The notes under the pieces are model-generated. The model was not told the origin of the DNA. It searched no databases and worked only from the letters and a program-made list of their open reading frames with translations. Below are positions 7,950-16,516 of a stretch of 64,000 bases of DNA, one piece after another. Where the stretch lies: assembly GCA_964530225.1 (NCBI GenBank), contig CAZHBA010000110.1:1-64000 (forward strand). Direction: 5' to 3'. This DNA is from CAZHBA01 sp964530225. GTDB lineage: Bacteria > Pseudomonadota > Alphaproteobacteria > UBA6615. A program made the position numbers and the translations under genes. How positions within the stretch are numbered: the first letter of the stretch is position 1; the number at the start of each line of letters is the position of its first letter.

Positions 7950-9089
7950 ATGTCTATTCGTTCTTCGTTGCTCGCTCTAATCGGCGCTGCTTGTTGCACG
8001 CTTGCTTTGGCGAATATCGCCAGCGCACAGTCGAAGCCAGTGACCATTCCGGTGCTGGTGCCGCTCACCGGGTTCCTGTCGCTGGAAGGCACCAGCCAGC
8101 GCAACGGCGCCGATCTGGCCCTGCGCGGAGCGGCCAATGCCGGCGTGAGTTATGCGGTCAGTGACACCGCGACCTCGCCAGAGGTGGCGGTCAACGCTCT
8201 TGAGCGCGCCATGACCGGCGACAATGTGGTCGCCGTCGTTGCCCCCATGCTGGGCACCCAGATGCTGGCTCTGGTGCCACTTGCCGACGAGTTCAAGGTG
8301 CCCCTGGTAACAGTGTCGGGTACCGCCAAGATCACCGAGCTGGGTAGCCCCAACGTCTACCGCTTTTTCCCCGGCGACGTGGTGGTCAAGCAGGCACACG
8401 CGCGCTACGCGGTCGAAGAACTGAGCATCAAGCGGCCCGCCGTGGTCTATCAGACCACCGCCTACGGCCAAAGCGGCCGCGCCGAGCTATCGCGTAATCT
8501 GACCGCGCTGGGCATCCCGCCGGTAGTCGAAGAGGCGATCGCGGTATCGGTCAAGGACATGCTGCCGGTGCTGAGCAAGGTGCGTGCCGCCAACGCCGAT
8601 GCGTTGCTGCTACACTTGCACGCCGGCTCGACGGCGCTGGTTATTCGCCAGGCGCGGGCCGCCGGCATCGACATTCCCATCGTCGCTGGCTCGGCCATGC
8701 ACCAGCCGCAGACCGCCGCCCTGTTGGAGCCGGCCGAGCTCGCCGGCGTGTGCGCCGAAAGCGGCTCGTCGCCGATCTCCGGCGGCAACCGCGACATGGA
8801 GGACTTCGCTAAACGCTACCGCGCTGCCTTCGGCAGCGAGCCCGACGCCTTCGCGCTGGGCCAGTACGATGCGGTGCAGATGATCCTCGCGGCGATCCAC
8901 GCCGGTGCGCGCACCCCCGCCACCATCCGTAGCGCCCTGGCCAACAATAGCCACGATGGTCTGGCCATGACCTACCGATCCGACGGCAAGGGAAACATGG
9001 CCCACGACGCGGTCATCCTCTGCTACGACGGATCGGACCGCATGCCAGACATCGTCAAACGCTACGAGAACGTTACCGGTGTACGGTAG
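7950..9089 (+). CDS. Liv-type ABC transporter substrate-binding protein (TPP-riboswitch controlled)
   Basis: A 379-residue periplasmic binding protein of the type I Leu/Ile/Val-binding fold. Residues 1-26 are a signal peptide (ALANIASAQ at its end). The mature part starts KPVTIPVLVPLTGFLS and keeps the family pattern: NGADLALRG, a two-lobed receptor core (VVAVVAPMLGTQML, AVVYQTTAYGQSGRAEL) and FALGQYDAVQMILAAI. It is the first gene after the TPP riboswitch, so its ligand is likely thiamine, a thiamine phosphate or a pyrimidine/thiazole precursor, although the family as a whole binds amino acids, amides and small aromatics. Operon: followed by one permease, a permease-ATPase fusion and a second ATPase. 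Confidence 0.85.
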   Translation: MSIRSSLLALIGAACCTLALANIASAQSKPVTIPVLVPLTGFLSLEGTSQRNGADLALRGAANAGVSYAVSDTATSPEVAVNALERAMTGDNVVAVVAPMLGTQMLALVPLADEFKVPLVTVSGTAKITELGSPNVYRFFPGDVVVKQAHARYAVEELSIKRPAVVYQTTAYGQSGRAELSRNLTALGIPPVVEEAIAVSVKDMLPVLSKVRAANADALLLHLHAGSTALVIRQARAAGIDIPIVAGSAMHQPQTAALLEPAELAGVCAESGSSPISGGNRDMEDFAKRYRAAFGSEPDAFALGQYDAVQMILAAIHAGARTPATIRSALANNSHDGLAMTYRSDGKGNMAHDAVILCYDGSDRMPDIVKRYENVTGVR

Positions 9090-9147
9090 AAATCAGCTAC
9101 ACACTGGAACATGATTCTTGCCGCTTCGCTCGCCCACCCCTCCCTAA

Positions 9148-9171
9148 CCCTCCCCCTCGATGGGGGGAGGG
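9148..9171. repeat. GC-rich palindrome
   Basis: CCCTCCCCC at 9148-9156 pairs with GGGGGAGGG at 9163-9171 around a six-base loop. It is one of two similar G/C palindromes in the 183-base gap between the binding-protein gene and the first permease; similar elements recur in alphaproteobacterial intergenic DNA. Confidence 0.6.
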
Positions 9172-9245
9172 AACGTGTTGGCGGCGCAGCTAGACTTCCC
9201 CCTCCCTCCTTGCGGAGTAGGGATGGGGTAGGGGATCCGTTAAAA

Positions 9246-9270
9246 AGCCCTCTCCCACAGGGAGAGGGCT
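9246..9270. repeat. Perfect 11-bp hairpin covering the permease ribosome site
   Basis: AGCCCTCTCCC (9246-9256) and GGGAGAGGGCT (9260-9270) form a perfect 11-bp stem with an ACA loop. The right arm is also the only Shine-Dalgarno sequence for the permease start at 9273, so the stem would hide it. It may tune down permease synthesis relative to the binding protein, or be a repeat insertion that happens to supply the ribosome site. Confidence 0.6.
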
Positions 9271-9272
9271 AG

Positions 9273-10157
9273 ATGCTCGCAGCGCAACTAGCGCTGAACG
9301 CGCTCGCTCTGGGGGCGGCCTATGCGCTAGTGGCGCTAGGCTTCGTGCTGGTGTTGAACGCTACAACGGCGGTGAATTTCGGCCACGGCGACACCGTCGT
9401 CGCCGGCGGCTTTCTAGCCGTCGTCCTGGCAACACTCGTCCCTGTTGACTTTGCTGTGCCCGGGCTAGTGCTGCTACCCGCCATCCTGGCGCTAATGGCG
9501 CTGTTCGGCGTCGTCATGTCGTGGCTGGTCTACCTGCCAATCCACGACCGGCCACCGGTAGTCACTTTTATTACTACCATCGCGTTCGGCATCATCGTCG
9601 CCAACGGAATTAACGCCGTGTTCGGCGGCGCACCACGCAGCGCGCCGACATTGATCGGCGGCGGCGGATTCTATGCCGGCGATCTTTTCCTCAGCCGCCA
9701 GTCGGTCGCCATTATCGCCGTCTCGGCGGTGCTGATCGCCGCCTTGTCGCTGTTACTCAACCGTACCCAAATCGGCCGCCAGTTGCGCGCCTGCGCCCAA
9801 GATCCGGAGATGGCCCAGGCCGTAGGCATCCGCCTCACCCGCATGACCATGATCACCTTCGCGCTCGCCGCCGCGCTGGCCGGCGCCGCCGGGTTACTAC
9901 TTACCAACCAGTTCTTCGTCACACCGAGCGATGGCGGCATGTTGATACTCAAGACCTACATCGCGGTGACCATCGGTGGCTGGGGCAGCTTGCGCGGGGC
10001 GGTCGCTGGGGCGATGCTAATCGCCGCGTTCGAGGTGGCGGTGGCCAGCCAGTTCTCCCAGCCGCTCGCCGAGGGTCTGCTCTACGTTACCCTGTTCGTG
10101 GTGCTGTTCTTCCGACCGCAAGGGCTGTTCGGCGAAACCGTCAGTCAGCGCGCGTGA
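9273..10157 (+). CDS. Liv-type ABC transporter permease (LivH-like)
   Basis: A 294-residue inner-membrane protein of the LivH family with about eight hydrophobic helices. The start region ALNALALGAAYALVALGFVL and the segment VNFGHGDTVVAGGFLA match the family's first helices (usually INFAHGE in LivH), and RQLRACAQDPEMAQAVGI is the cytoplasmic EAA-like loop that contacts the ATPase. It follows the riboswitch-controlled binding protein after a repeat-filled gap and is followed 7 bases later by the permease-ATPase fusion, so it belongs to the same transporter. Confidence 0.88.
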   Translation: MLAAQLALNALALGAAYALVALGFVLVLNATTAVNFGHGDTVVAGGFLAVVLATLVPVDFAVPGLVLLPAILALMALFGVVMSWLVYLPIHDRPPVVTFITTIAFGIIVANGINAVFGGAPRSAPTLIGGGGFYAGDLFLSRQSVAIIAVSAVLIAALSLLLNRTQIGRQLRACAQDPEMAQAVGIRLTRMTMITFALAAALAGAAGLLLTNQFFVTPSDGGMLILKTYIAVTIGGWGSLRGAVAGAMLIAAFEVAVASQFSQPLAEGLLYVTLFVVLFFRPQGLFGETVSQRA

Positions 10158-10164
10158 CCCGTCG

Positions 10165-11883
10165 ATGATAAAATTCCGCGTCAGTGCCGGTCCCATTCTC
10201 GCGGTCATCGCTGTGGCGATCGCGGCCTACGCGGTGCTGTTTGCCTCGTCCTACGGTCTGCGCGTACTCACCGTCTCGGGTATCTATGTGATCCTGGTGC
10301 TCGGCTATCAGTTCATCTTTGGCCACGCCGGCGCGCTAAGCCTGGCGCAAGGCGCGTTCTTTGGCCTCAGCGCCTACGTAACCGGTATTCTCGGCAGCCA
10401 ACTGGGCTGGCAGTTCCCCGCCACGTTTTTCCTGTCGATCCTGATGCCCGCCCTACTCGCCGCAACTATCGCGCTGCCAGTGCTGCGGCTTGAATCCCAC
10501 TACTTCGCGCTGGCCACCCTGACGCTCGGCCAGGGACTGCTGCTCATCGCGATCAATTGGGAGGGCGTGACCGGCGGTGCCAACGGCTTACCCGGGGTGC
10601 CCGGCATCGTTTTATTCGACATCGCCGTGCCGCGCGGCCTGGCCCTACTGGGTTTCGTCTGGGGACTGGCAGCAGGCGGCGCGGCGCTCGCCTGGTGGGT
10701 GATGCACGGACTCTACGGCCTGTCTTTCACGGTTATGCGTGAGACCCCACTGGCTGCCGGCGCCCTGGGTATCGACCGGGCGGCGCTGCGCTTCGCCGCC
10801 TTCGTGCTCAGCGCCGCCTACGGCGGCGCGGCCGGGGCACTGTTCGTCCACACCGTGCGTGTAATATCGCCGGAGGTACTCGGCTTCGCCGTCATGGTGA
10901 CCTGTCTGACCATGACCGTGGCCGGCGGACGCACCCGGATCGCCGGTGCGGTGATCGGCGCGGTCTTGTTGGTCCATTTACCCGAATGGTTTCGCGGCCT
11001 CGAACAGTATTACCTGGTCGCGGTGGGCGCGGTGCTGCTGCTGTTTATCCTGTTTGTTCCCGACGGTGCGGCAGCGTTTATCGTTCGCCGGCCCGCCAGG
11101 TCTGCGGACGGTCCGGCGCCGGACCGCACACCGCTTGATATCAGCCCGCAACGCACGCGCGGTCTTGAGATAAGCGGCCTGACAAAAAATTATGGTGGCA
11201 TCCGCGCGCTGGCCGGGGTCGACGTTAGCGTCGCGCCGGGTGAGGTCGTCGGACTCATCGGCCCCAACGGGTCCGGCAAAACGACCCTGGCCAATCTGGT
11301 CACCGGGCTCGACCGCCCCGACAGCGGCCAGATCGTCCTAGAGACCGATGATATCACCGGTCTGGCGGTGCACCGGATCGCGCGGCTTGGCATCGGGCGC
11401 ACCTTCCAGGCACCGCAGCTGGCGCCGTCGCTAACACTAATCGACGCCGTCGCCGCCGCCCACGCCGCCGACAATAAGCACGATTTGGCCTCGGCGCGCG
11501 ACGATGCATCGGTGATCCTCGCGCGCTTTGGCCTCGCCGAGCGCGCTGGCCAGCTGTGTGCCAGCCAGCCCCACGGGGTGAAACGCAGTGCCGACCTGGC
11601 CGCGGCGCTAGCCCGCCGGCCCTCGGTGATCGTGCTTGACGAACCGGCGGCCGGGTTAACCCAGGACGAAGCTGCCACCCTTGCCGGCGTGTTGCGTGCC
11701 TACGCCGCCAACGGCGCGGCGGTGCTGGTGATCGATCACGACATGACCTTCCTGCTGCCTCTGGCCCAGCGTCTGGTCTGTCTCGATGCCGGCCAAGTCA
11801 TCGCCCACGGCGCACCTGACGAGGTGATCGGCGAACCGGCGGTGGTCGCGGCCTATTTCGGTGCTGGTGGGAGCAGATCATGA
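10165..11883 (+). CDS. Fused Liv-type permease and ATPase (LivM-LivG)
   Basis: One 572-residue polypeptide joins two usual subunits. Residues 1-310 are a LivM-like permease with about nine membrane helices (GALSLAQGAFFGLSAYVTG, ALGIDRAALR loop near 200). Residues 333-572 are a LivG-like ATPase with Walker A GPNGSGKT at 366-373 and Walker B VIVLDEPAAGL at 488-498. The signature region reads SQPHGVKRSADLA rather than the LPYGxQR usual in LivG, a weakened ABC signature that may make this the less active site. The stop codon overlaps the next gene (ATGA). It supplies one membrane half and one nucleotide-binding domain. Confidence 0.9.
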   Translation: MIKFRVSAGPILAVIAVAIAAYAVLFASSYGLRVLTVSGIYVILVLGYQFIFGHAGALSLAQGAFFGLSAYVTGILGSQLGWQFPATFFLSILMPALLAATIALPVLRLESHYFALATLTLGQGLLLIAINWEGVTGGANGLPGVPGIVLFDIAVPRGLALLGFVWGLAAGGAALAWWVMHGLYGLSFTVMRETPLAAGALGIDRAALRFAAFVLSAAYGGAAGALFVHTVRVISPEVLGFAVMVTCLTMTVAGGRTRIAGAVIGAVLLVHLPEWFRGLEQYYLVAVGAVLLLFILFVPDGAAAFIVRRPARSADGPAPDRTPLDISPQRTRGLEISGLTKNYGGIRALAGVDVSVAPGEVVGLIGPNGSGKTTLANLVTGLDRPDSGQIVLETDDITGLAVHRIARLGIGRTFQAPQLAPSLTLIDAVAAAHAADNKHDLASARDDASVILARFGLAERAGQLCASQPHGVKRSADLAAALARRPSVIVLDEPAAGLTQDEAATLAGVLRAYAANGAAVLVIDHDMTFLLPLAQRLVCLDAGQVIAHGAPDEVIGEPAVVAAYFGAGGSRS

Positions 11884-12596
11884 GCGCGTCCCTGCTTTCA
11901 GTCGCCGGTCTGTCTATCGCCTATGGTGGCGTCGTCGCCGTTGCGCCGCTGAGCTTTACAGTTGAGACCAGTGAATGCCTCGTCATTTTAGGCGCCAATG
12001 GCGCCGGCAAGTCGAGCCTGTTACGCGGTCTCATGGGATTGGCGCCGGCCAGCGGAGAGATAACCTTTGACGGCGCCAACATAGCCGCCTTGGCGGCTGC
12101 GGACCGGGCGCGGCACGGGATCGCTTTCGTTCCCGAGGGACGGCGGGTCTTCGCCGGCATGACGGTACGCGAAAACCTCGAGGTCGCCGCGCATGCGAAT
12201 GCCATCGAGCGACAGCGGCGGTGCAATGAGGCCTATACCCTATTTCCGCAACTAGCCGCGCGCGATGGCGACGCGGCATGGCAGCTATCTGGCGGTCAGC
12301 AACAGATGCTCGCCATCGCCCGGGCAATGATGGCGCGGCCTAAACTGTTACTAATGGATGAGCCGTCGCTCGGCCTGGCTCCCACCGTCGCCAAGGACGT
12401 GGTTGATGCGCTAGCGGCCATCGCCACCGACACCACCATCGTGCTCGCCGAGCAAAACGCCAGCCTGGCCCTCGACATCGCCGTCCACGCCATCATCCTC
12501 GACCGTGGCCGCGTGGCCTTCACGGGCACCACAGCCGAGGTCCGCACCCACCCCGAATTGCTCGGCCCCACCCCCATGGCCGCAGCCTCATCCTAA
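11880..12596 (+). CDS. Liv-type ABC transporter ATPase (LivF-like)
   Basis: A 238-residue ATPase with Walker A LGANGAGKSS, the LivF-type FVPEGRRVFAGMTVRENL, intact signature LSGGQQQMLAIARA, and Walker B LLLMDEPSLGL. It overlaps the permease-ATPase fusion by four bases and is the last gene of the riboswitch operon. Its last codons run into a REP-like repeat that begins at about 12586, so the present C-terminus (AASS) may have been shaped by that element. Confidence 0.92.
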   Translation: MSASLLSVAGLSIAYGGVVAVAPLSFTVETSECLVILGANGAGKSSLLRGLMGLAPASGEITFDGANIAALAAADRARHGIAFVPEGRRVFAGMTVRENLEVAAHANAIERQRRCNEAYTLFPQLAARDGDAAWQLSGGQQQMLAIARAMMARPKLLLMDEPSLGLAPTVAKDVVDALAAIATDTTIVLAEQNASLALDIAVHAIILDRGRVAFTGTTAEVRTHPELLGPTPMAAASS

Positions 12597-12599
12597 GCT

Positions 12600-12672
12600 C
12601 CTCATCCTGAGCCTGTCGAAGGACGAGGAGAGGAAACAGCAGACCTCATACTTCGACAAGCTCAGCATGAGG
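12600..12672. repeat. REP-like inverted repeat pair
   Basis: Two 29-base palindromes lie head to head: CCTCATCCTGAGCCTGTCGA... at 12600-12628 and CCTCATACTTCGACAAGCTC... at 12644-12672. Each can fold on itself through its CCTC/GAGG ends, and the inner 15 bases of the two are complementary at 14 positions. This CTGAGCTTGTCGAAG element is a common dispersed extragenic repeat in alphaproteobacteria. Here it separates livF from the converging SH3 gene and could act as a bidirectional terminator. Confidence 0.75.
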
Positions 12673-12681
12673 CATCCCTTT

Positions 12682-13278
12682 TTAAGGACAGCTAGCCTGG
12701 GCAAGCCAGCTGGCGGCGGCACCTTTGGTGGTCCACACCGTGACCACGACCGTTCCTTTTACCTTTAGCTGCTCGCGATAAGCGCAGCCAACCTCCAACG
12801 CGATGCCAGGAGCAAGCGCCTTGTCGGTTTCCTCGGCCAGCACCAACGACAGCCGCTCACTACTTTCGACCGACAGCTCCAACAAATCGCCGCGGGCGAT
12901 TGCCCAGTCGACAAAGCTGTTCTCGGCGTCACCGAACGTGGGTGCAAGAAAATTTTTGGGCAGGCGAACGAACGAGCGGTGCACCCAGGCTTCGATATCC
13001 GGCGAATCCTCGCTGGCGCCTTTCTCTTTGATGCCGACGATACGCACCCAGCGACCCGTCTGGTCAACCGCGTTGACCTTGTTGCCACGCTTGAGGCGAG
13101 CCACGATGTCGTGACCCTCTCCGGGGCCGCCACGCACGTTGAGGTTCTTGACCCGGACGGTGCCCTGCCAACTGCGCGCCGCTATGTGTTCATCGGCGAA
13201 TACCGGCGCCGGCGTTAACGCCACGGGCAACGCGAGCGCCGCCAACAAAATCAGTATGCCAATCCAGACGCTCTTCAT
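12682..13278 (-). CDS. Secreted SH3b-domain protein
   Basis: A 198-residue exported protein. Residues 1-28 form a signal peptide (ILILLAALALPVALTPAPVFA). A bacterial SH3 domain spans about 40-105, with the typical VKNLNVRGGPGEGHDIVARLKRG and a closing WVHRSFVRLP. The C-terminal 90 residues have no motif I recognise and contain two Cys that may form a disulfide. SH3b domains bind cell-wall peptides or proteins; the role is not known. It converges with livF across the REP-like repeat. Confidence 0.75.
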   Translation of the reverse strand: MKSVWIGILILLAALALPVALTPAPVFADEHIAARSWQGTVRVKNLNVRGGPGEGHDIVARLKRGNKVNAVDQTGRWVRIVGIKEKGASEDSPDIEAWVHRSFVRLPKNFLAPTFGDAENSFVDWAIARGDLLELSVESSERLSLVLAEETDKALAPGIALEVGCAYREQLKVKGTVVVTVWTTKGAAASWLAQASCP

Positions 13279-13444
13279 TGCGCCTACCGTTTTGGTGAGT
13301 GTCGCAGTTTAACAGAACTTCCGGCGGCCGTCCTAAGCGCAGAAATTGGCCGGGTCCGCCCTAACGACCCGGATCTACTCTAACGACTCTGCCGATTTGC
13401 CTATAAACTGCGCCACATTCGCGCCCGTTTACAGGAATTAGTCC

Positions 13445-14134
13445 ATGCCCCGGCCCATCGAACTCGCCCACACCACCGACGACGCCCGCCAGGCGGCGCA
13501 ACGCGCGGCGGAGATACTGCTCGACATCAAAGCGGTGAATTTTCGCCCCGACGACCCCTATACCTTCACCTCGGGCCGTAAGAGCCCGAGCTATATCGAC
13601 TGCCGGCGCATTATTTCCTTCCCACAAGCACGCCGCAAGCTAACCCGGCTCGCTGTCGATCTGATCGAGCGCGACATCGGCGAAAGCGAGATCGACGTCG
13701 TCGCCGGTGGCGAGACCGCGGGTATTCCCTTCGCCGCCTGGATCGCCGCCAAGATAAATTTGCCGATGGTCTATGTGCGCAAGGAGCCCAAGGGCTTCGC
13801 TCGCATGGCGCAGATCGAGGGCGAGCTGACCGAGGGTGCGCGGGTGCTCCTGGTCGAGGACCTGACCACCGACGGCGGCAGCAAGGTGCGCTTCATCGAA
13901 GCACTGCGTAAAGCCGGTGCACAGGTCGCCCATACCTACGTCGTCTTCCATTACGGCATCTTCGCAGAGAGCCTCACCACCATGGCCGAACTCGACGTCA
14001 ATCTACACGCCCTGGCGACCTGGTGGGACGTGCTCGAAGTGGCCCGCGCGCGCTCTCTCTACACGCCGGATCAGCTCGACACCGTCGAGGCCTATCTCGA
14101 CGACCCGGAAGGCTGGAGCGCGGCGCGGGAGTAG
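13445..14134 (+). CDS. pyrE: Orotate phosphoribosyltransferase
   Basis: Fifth step of de novo UMP synthesis: orotate plus PRPP gives OMP. The 229-residue protein has FTSGRKSPSYIDCRRI (orotate side), YVRKEPKGFA (flexible loop lysines) and the PRPP motif VLLVEDLTTDGGS. Length and motif order match the long PyrE form found in alphaproteobacteria. It stands alone on the plus strand, with a rhodanese gene 113 bases downstream. Confidence 0.95.
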   Translation: MPRPIELAHTTDDARQAAQRAAEILLDIKAVNFRPDDPYTFTSGRKSPSYIDCRRIISFPQARRKLTRLAVDLIERDIGESEIDVVAGGETAGIPFAAWIAAKINLPMVYVRKEPKGFARMAQIEGELTEGARVLLVEDLTTDGGSKVRFIEALRKAGAQVAHTYVVFHYGIFAESLTTMAELDVNLHALATWWDVLEVARARSLYTPDQLDTVEAYLDDPEGWSAARE

Positions 14135-14247
14135 ACCTTTCGACCACCGCCGACAAATTCGGCCACACCGAGCCCCAATTGATCGAAGTCATTCCGACGA
14201 TGTACTCTCTTAGGTGACGTTGCGCTCTAACGACCGGAGAGGACGCA

Positions 14248-14619
14248 ATGTTGAAACGAGGTTTCAAGCAAATGCTGGCCGAGGCGAATGCTATGATCGA
14301 ATCGGCCTCGGTGCAAGGTTTGACCTATTTGATGGAAGACCCGGAAGCCATGCCAGTCGACGTTCGCGAGACGGTTGAGCACGAGAGCAATGGCGCCATA
14401 CCGGGATCACTGCACGTGCCACGCGGCATGCTCGAATTTAAGGCCGACCCGGACAGCCCAGTTTACGATAACGAGCTCAGCCCAGAAGATCTCTTGATAC
14501 CTTATTGCGGTACCGGTGGGCGTTCCCCGCTGACCGCCAAAACCTTGTCCAGCATGGATTACCAGGACGTCTCGTCGCCGGCCAGCGGCCATACCGCGTG
14601 GTGCGCCGCGCAAAAATAG
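14248..14619 (+). CDS. Rhodanese-like domain protein
   Basis: A single-domain rhodanese of 123 residues. The active-site loop is YCGTGGRSPLTAKTL with the catalytic Cys, preceded by the domain's usual VDVRE and GAIPGSLHVPRGMLEF. The end (SPASGHTAWCAAQK) is shorter than the usual LxGGxxAWxxAGLP and may be slightly eroded, yet the frame is intact. Expected role: sulfur transfer from thiosulfate or a persulfide carrier. The start has a GGAGAGGAC ribosome site. Confidence 0.75.
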   Translation: MLKRGFKQMLAEANAMIESASVQGLTYLMEDPEAMPVDVRETVEHESNGAIPGSLHVPRGMLEFKADPDSPVYDNELSPEDLLIPYCGTGGRSPLTAKTLSSMDYQDVSSPASGHTAWCAAQK

Positions 14620-14786
14620 ATCGCGCCAAAGTCCTGCTCCGTAACCAGAATTGGAGCATGCGATCGCCGCAATATTTTCCCGTGGGCAAATGGATTTTAG
14701 GTCGCAAAAGTTTCAATTGCCCAGCGCAGCCGTACAGTTTGATGTTAAGGGTTGGACAGGTGCAGACCGATGTACGGAGAACGGGC

Positions 14787-16448
14787 ATGCTGAGATGGAG
14801 AAATTACGTCGCTGCAGCCGTCTTGGTGGTGATGCTTTTACCGGCCACAGCGAGGGCCGCCAAGGACGAATTGGTGATCGGCATCGGCCAGTTTCCCGCC
14901 GGATTTCATCCCAACCTGGCGAGCCATGTCGCCCTGTCGCTGATCCACGGCATGACGCGGCGTCCGTTCACCGTTTACGACACCGACTGGAAGCTAATCT
15001 GCCTGTTGTGCGCCAAGCTGCCGAGCAAGGCCGACGGCACTATCCGCGATTGGCAGACTGGCGATGGCAAGCCCGGTTTGGAAGTCGATTACGCGATCCG
15101 CGACGACGCGATGTGGGGCGACGGCGTGCCGGTAACCACGAAGGATGTGCTTTTTACCTGGAAGGTCGGCCGCATTCCCGAAGCCGGCATCAACAACCAG
15201 GAGCTCTACCGGCGCATGGAGAAGGTAGTCGCTCGTGACGACAAGCGCTTCACCATCCAGTGGAATAAGCGCACATGCGATGCTGAGGCGATAAACGATT
15301 TCGAAATCGTGCCGGCCCACCTGGATACGGCCGCCGCCGCCGATCCCAAGGAATACCGCAACCGTAACACCTACGATTCAGATCCCTCCAACCCGGGCCT
15401 CTATTACGGCCCCTACCGGATTACCCGGGTCGAGCCCGGCGCATCGGTAACCCTCGAACCCAACCCCACCTGGTGGGGCAGAAAGCCCCATTTCAAGCGC
15501 ATCGTCGTACGCACCATCGAGAATACGGCGGCGCTCGAAGCCAATCTCTTGTCCGGTGAGATCGACTATATCGCCGGCGAGGACGGCGTATCGCTGGATC
15601 AGGCACTGACCTTCAAGAAACGCCACGGCAAGGATTACAATGTGGTGTTCAAGCCGGGTCTGTTCTATGAGCACATAGATCTCAATCTCGACAACCCCAT
15701 ATTGGCCGATCTGCGCGTGCGCCGTGCTTTGCTGCACGCCGTCGACCGCGACGCGATCAGCGCCCGTCTGTTCGAGGGTAAGCAGCCGGTAGCGGACACC
15801 TTCGTTCATCCCCTCGACAGGGTGCATGTAGACGAGGTACGCAAATATGCCTTCGACACGGCGTTGGCTGGCCAATTGCTCGACGAAGCCGGCTGGGCCG
15901 AGATACGTAACGGCATCCGCCACAACGCGGCGGGAGAGCCACTGCGGTTGGAGATCATGACCACCTCCGGCAACCGGGTGCGCGAGCTGGTCGAACAGGT
16001 GATCCAGAGCAATTTGCGCGACGCCGGCGTCGTTCTGCGTATCCGCAACGAACCGGCGCGGGTGTATTTCGGTCGCACCCTGCAGCAACGCCGCTACACT
16101 GCCATGGCCATGTTCGCCTGGTTCTCCTCACCGCAGAACGTGCCGCGCACGACCCTGCACTCGACCATGATCCCGACCGAGAAAAATAGCTGGTCGGGCC
16201 AGAACTACACCGGCTACGTGTCGGCCACCATGGACGAGGCCATCGACAAGATCGAAATCGAGTGCGGTGCGGTCGAACAGGCGAAATGGTGGCGAGCAAT
16301 CCAGACTGAATACGCTGAAAACCTGCCGGTGCTGCCGCTCTACTTCCGCGCCAACGCGTTCATCATGCCCAAGTGGCTGTCCGGCGTGACCCCCACTGGC
16401 CACCAGTATCCCAGCACCCTGTGGATCGAAAACTGGACGGCACAGTAG
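14787..16448 (+). CDS. Family 5 ABC transporter substrate-binding protein
   Basis: A 553-residue periplasmic binding protein of the DppA/OppA class. The open frame continues upstream to 14505, but the ATG at 14787 directly precedes a clear signal peptide (YVAAAVLVVMLLPATARA). Features are the N-terminal LVIGIGQFPAGFHPNL, the family pattern KDVLFTWKVGR, and DLRVRRALLHAVDRDAI, the conserved hinge segment. Two permease genes follow in the same direction, forming the receptor and channel of a peptide/opine/nickel-type importer. The ligand is not predictable from sequence. Confidence 0.88.
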   Translation: MLRWRNYVAAAVLVVMLLPATARAAKDELVIGIGQFPAGFHPNLASHVALSLIHGMTRRPFTVYDTDWKLICLLCAKLPSKADGTIRDWQTGDGKPGLEVDYAIRDDAMWGDGVPVTTKDVLFTWKVGRIPEAGINNQELYRRMEKVVARDDKRFTIQWNKRTCDAEAINDFEIVPAHLDTAAAADPKEYRNRNTYDSDPSNPGLYYGPYRITRVEPGASVTLEPNPTWWGRKPHFKRIVVRTIENTAALEANLLSGEIDYIAGEDGVSLDQALTFKKRHGKDYNVVFKPGLFYEHIDLNLDNPILADLRVRRALLHAVDRDAISARLFEGKQPVADTFVHPLDRVHVDEVRKYAFDTALAGQLLDEAGWAEIRNGIRHNAAGEPLRLEIMTTSGNRVRELVEQVIQSNLRDAGVVLRIRNEPARVYFGRTLQQRRYTAMAMFAWFSSPQNVPRTTLHSTMIPTEKNSWSGQNYTGYVSATMDEAIDKIEIECGAVEQAKWWRAIQTEYAENLPVLPLYFRANAFIMPKWLSGVTPTGHQYPSTLWIENWTAQ

Positions 16449-16516
16449 GCCCTAAGAAAGAATCGTAACGCATATCGCGGTCGCCGACGCGCGCGAACAG
16501 CGCTATAGATCATACC

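Noticed and set aside
8480..9005. Long frames in other phases within the binding-protein gene
   Set aside because: They are shadow frames caused by GC-rich codon bias.
14505..14786. 94-residue N-terminal extension of the family 5 binding protein
   Set aside because: It overlaps the rhodanese gene, has no family similarity and precedes a clear signal peptide beginning at 14787.
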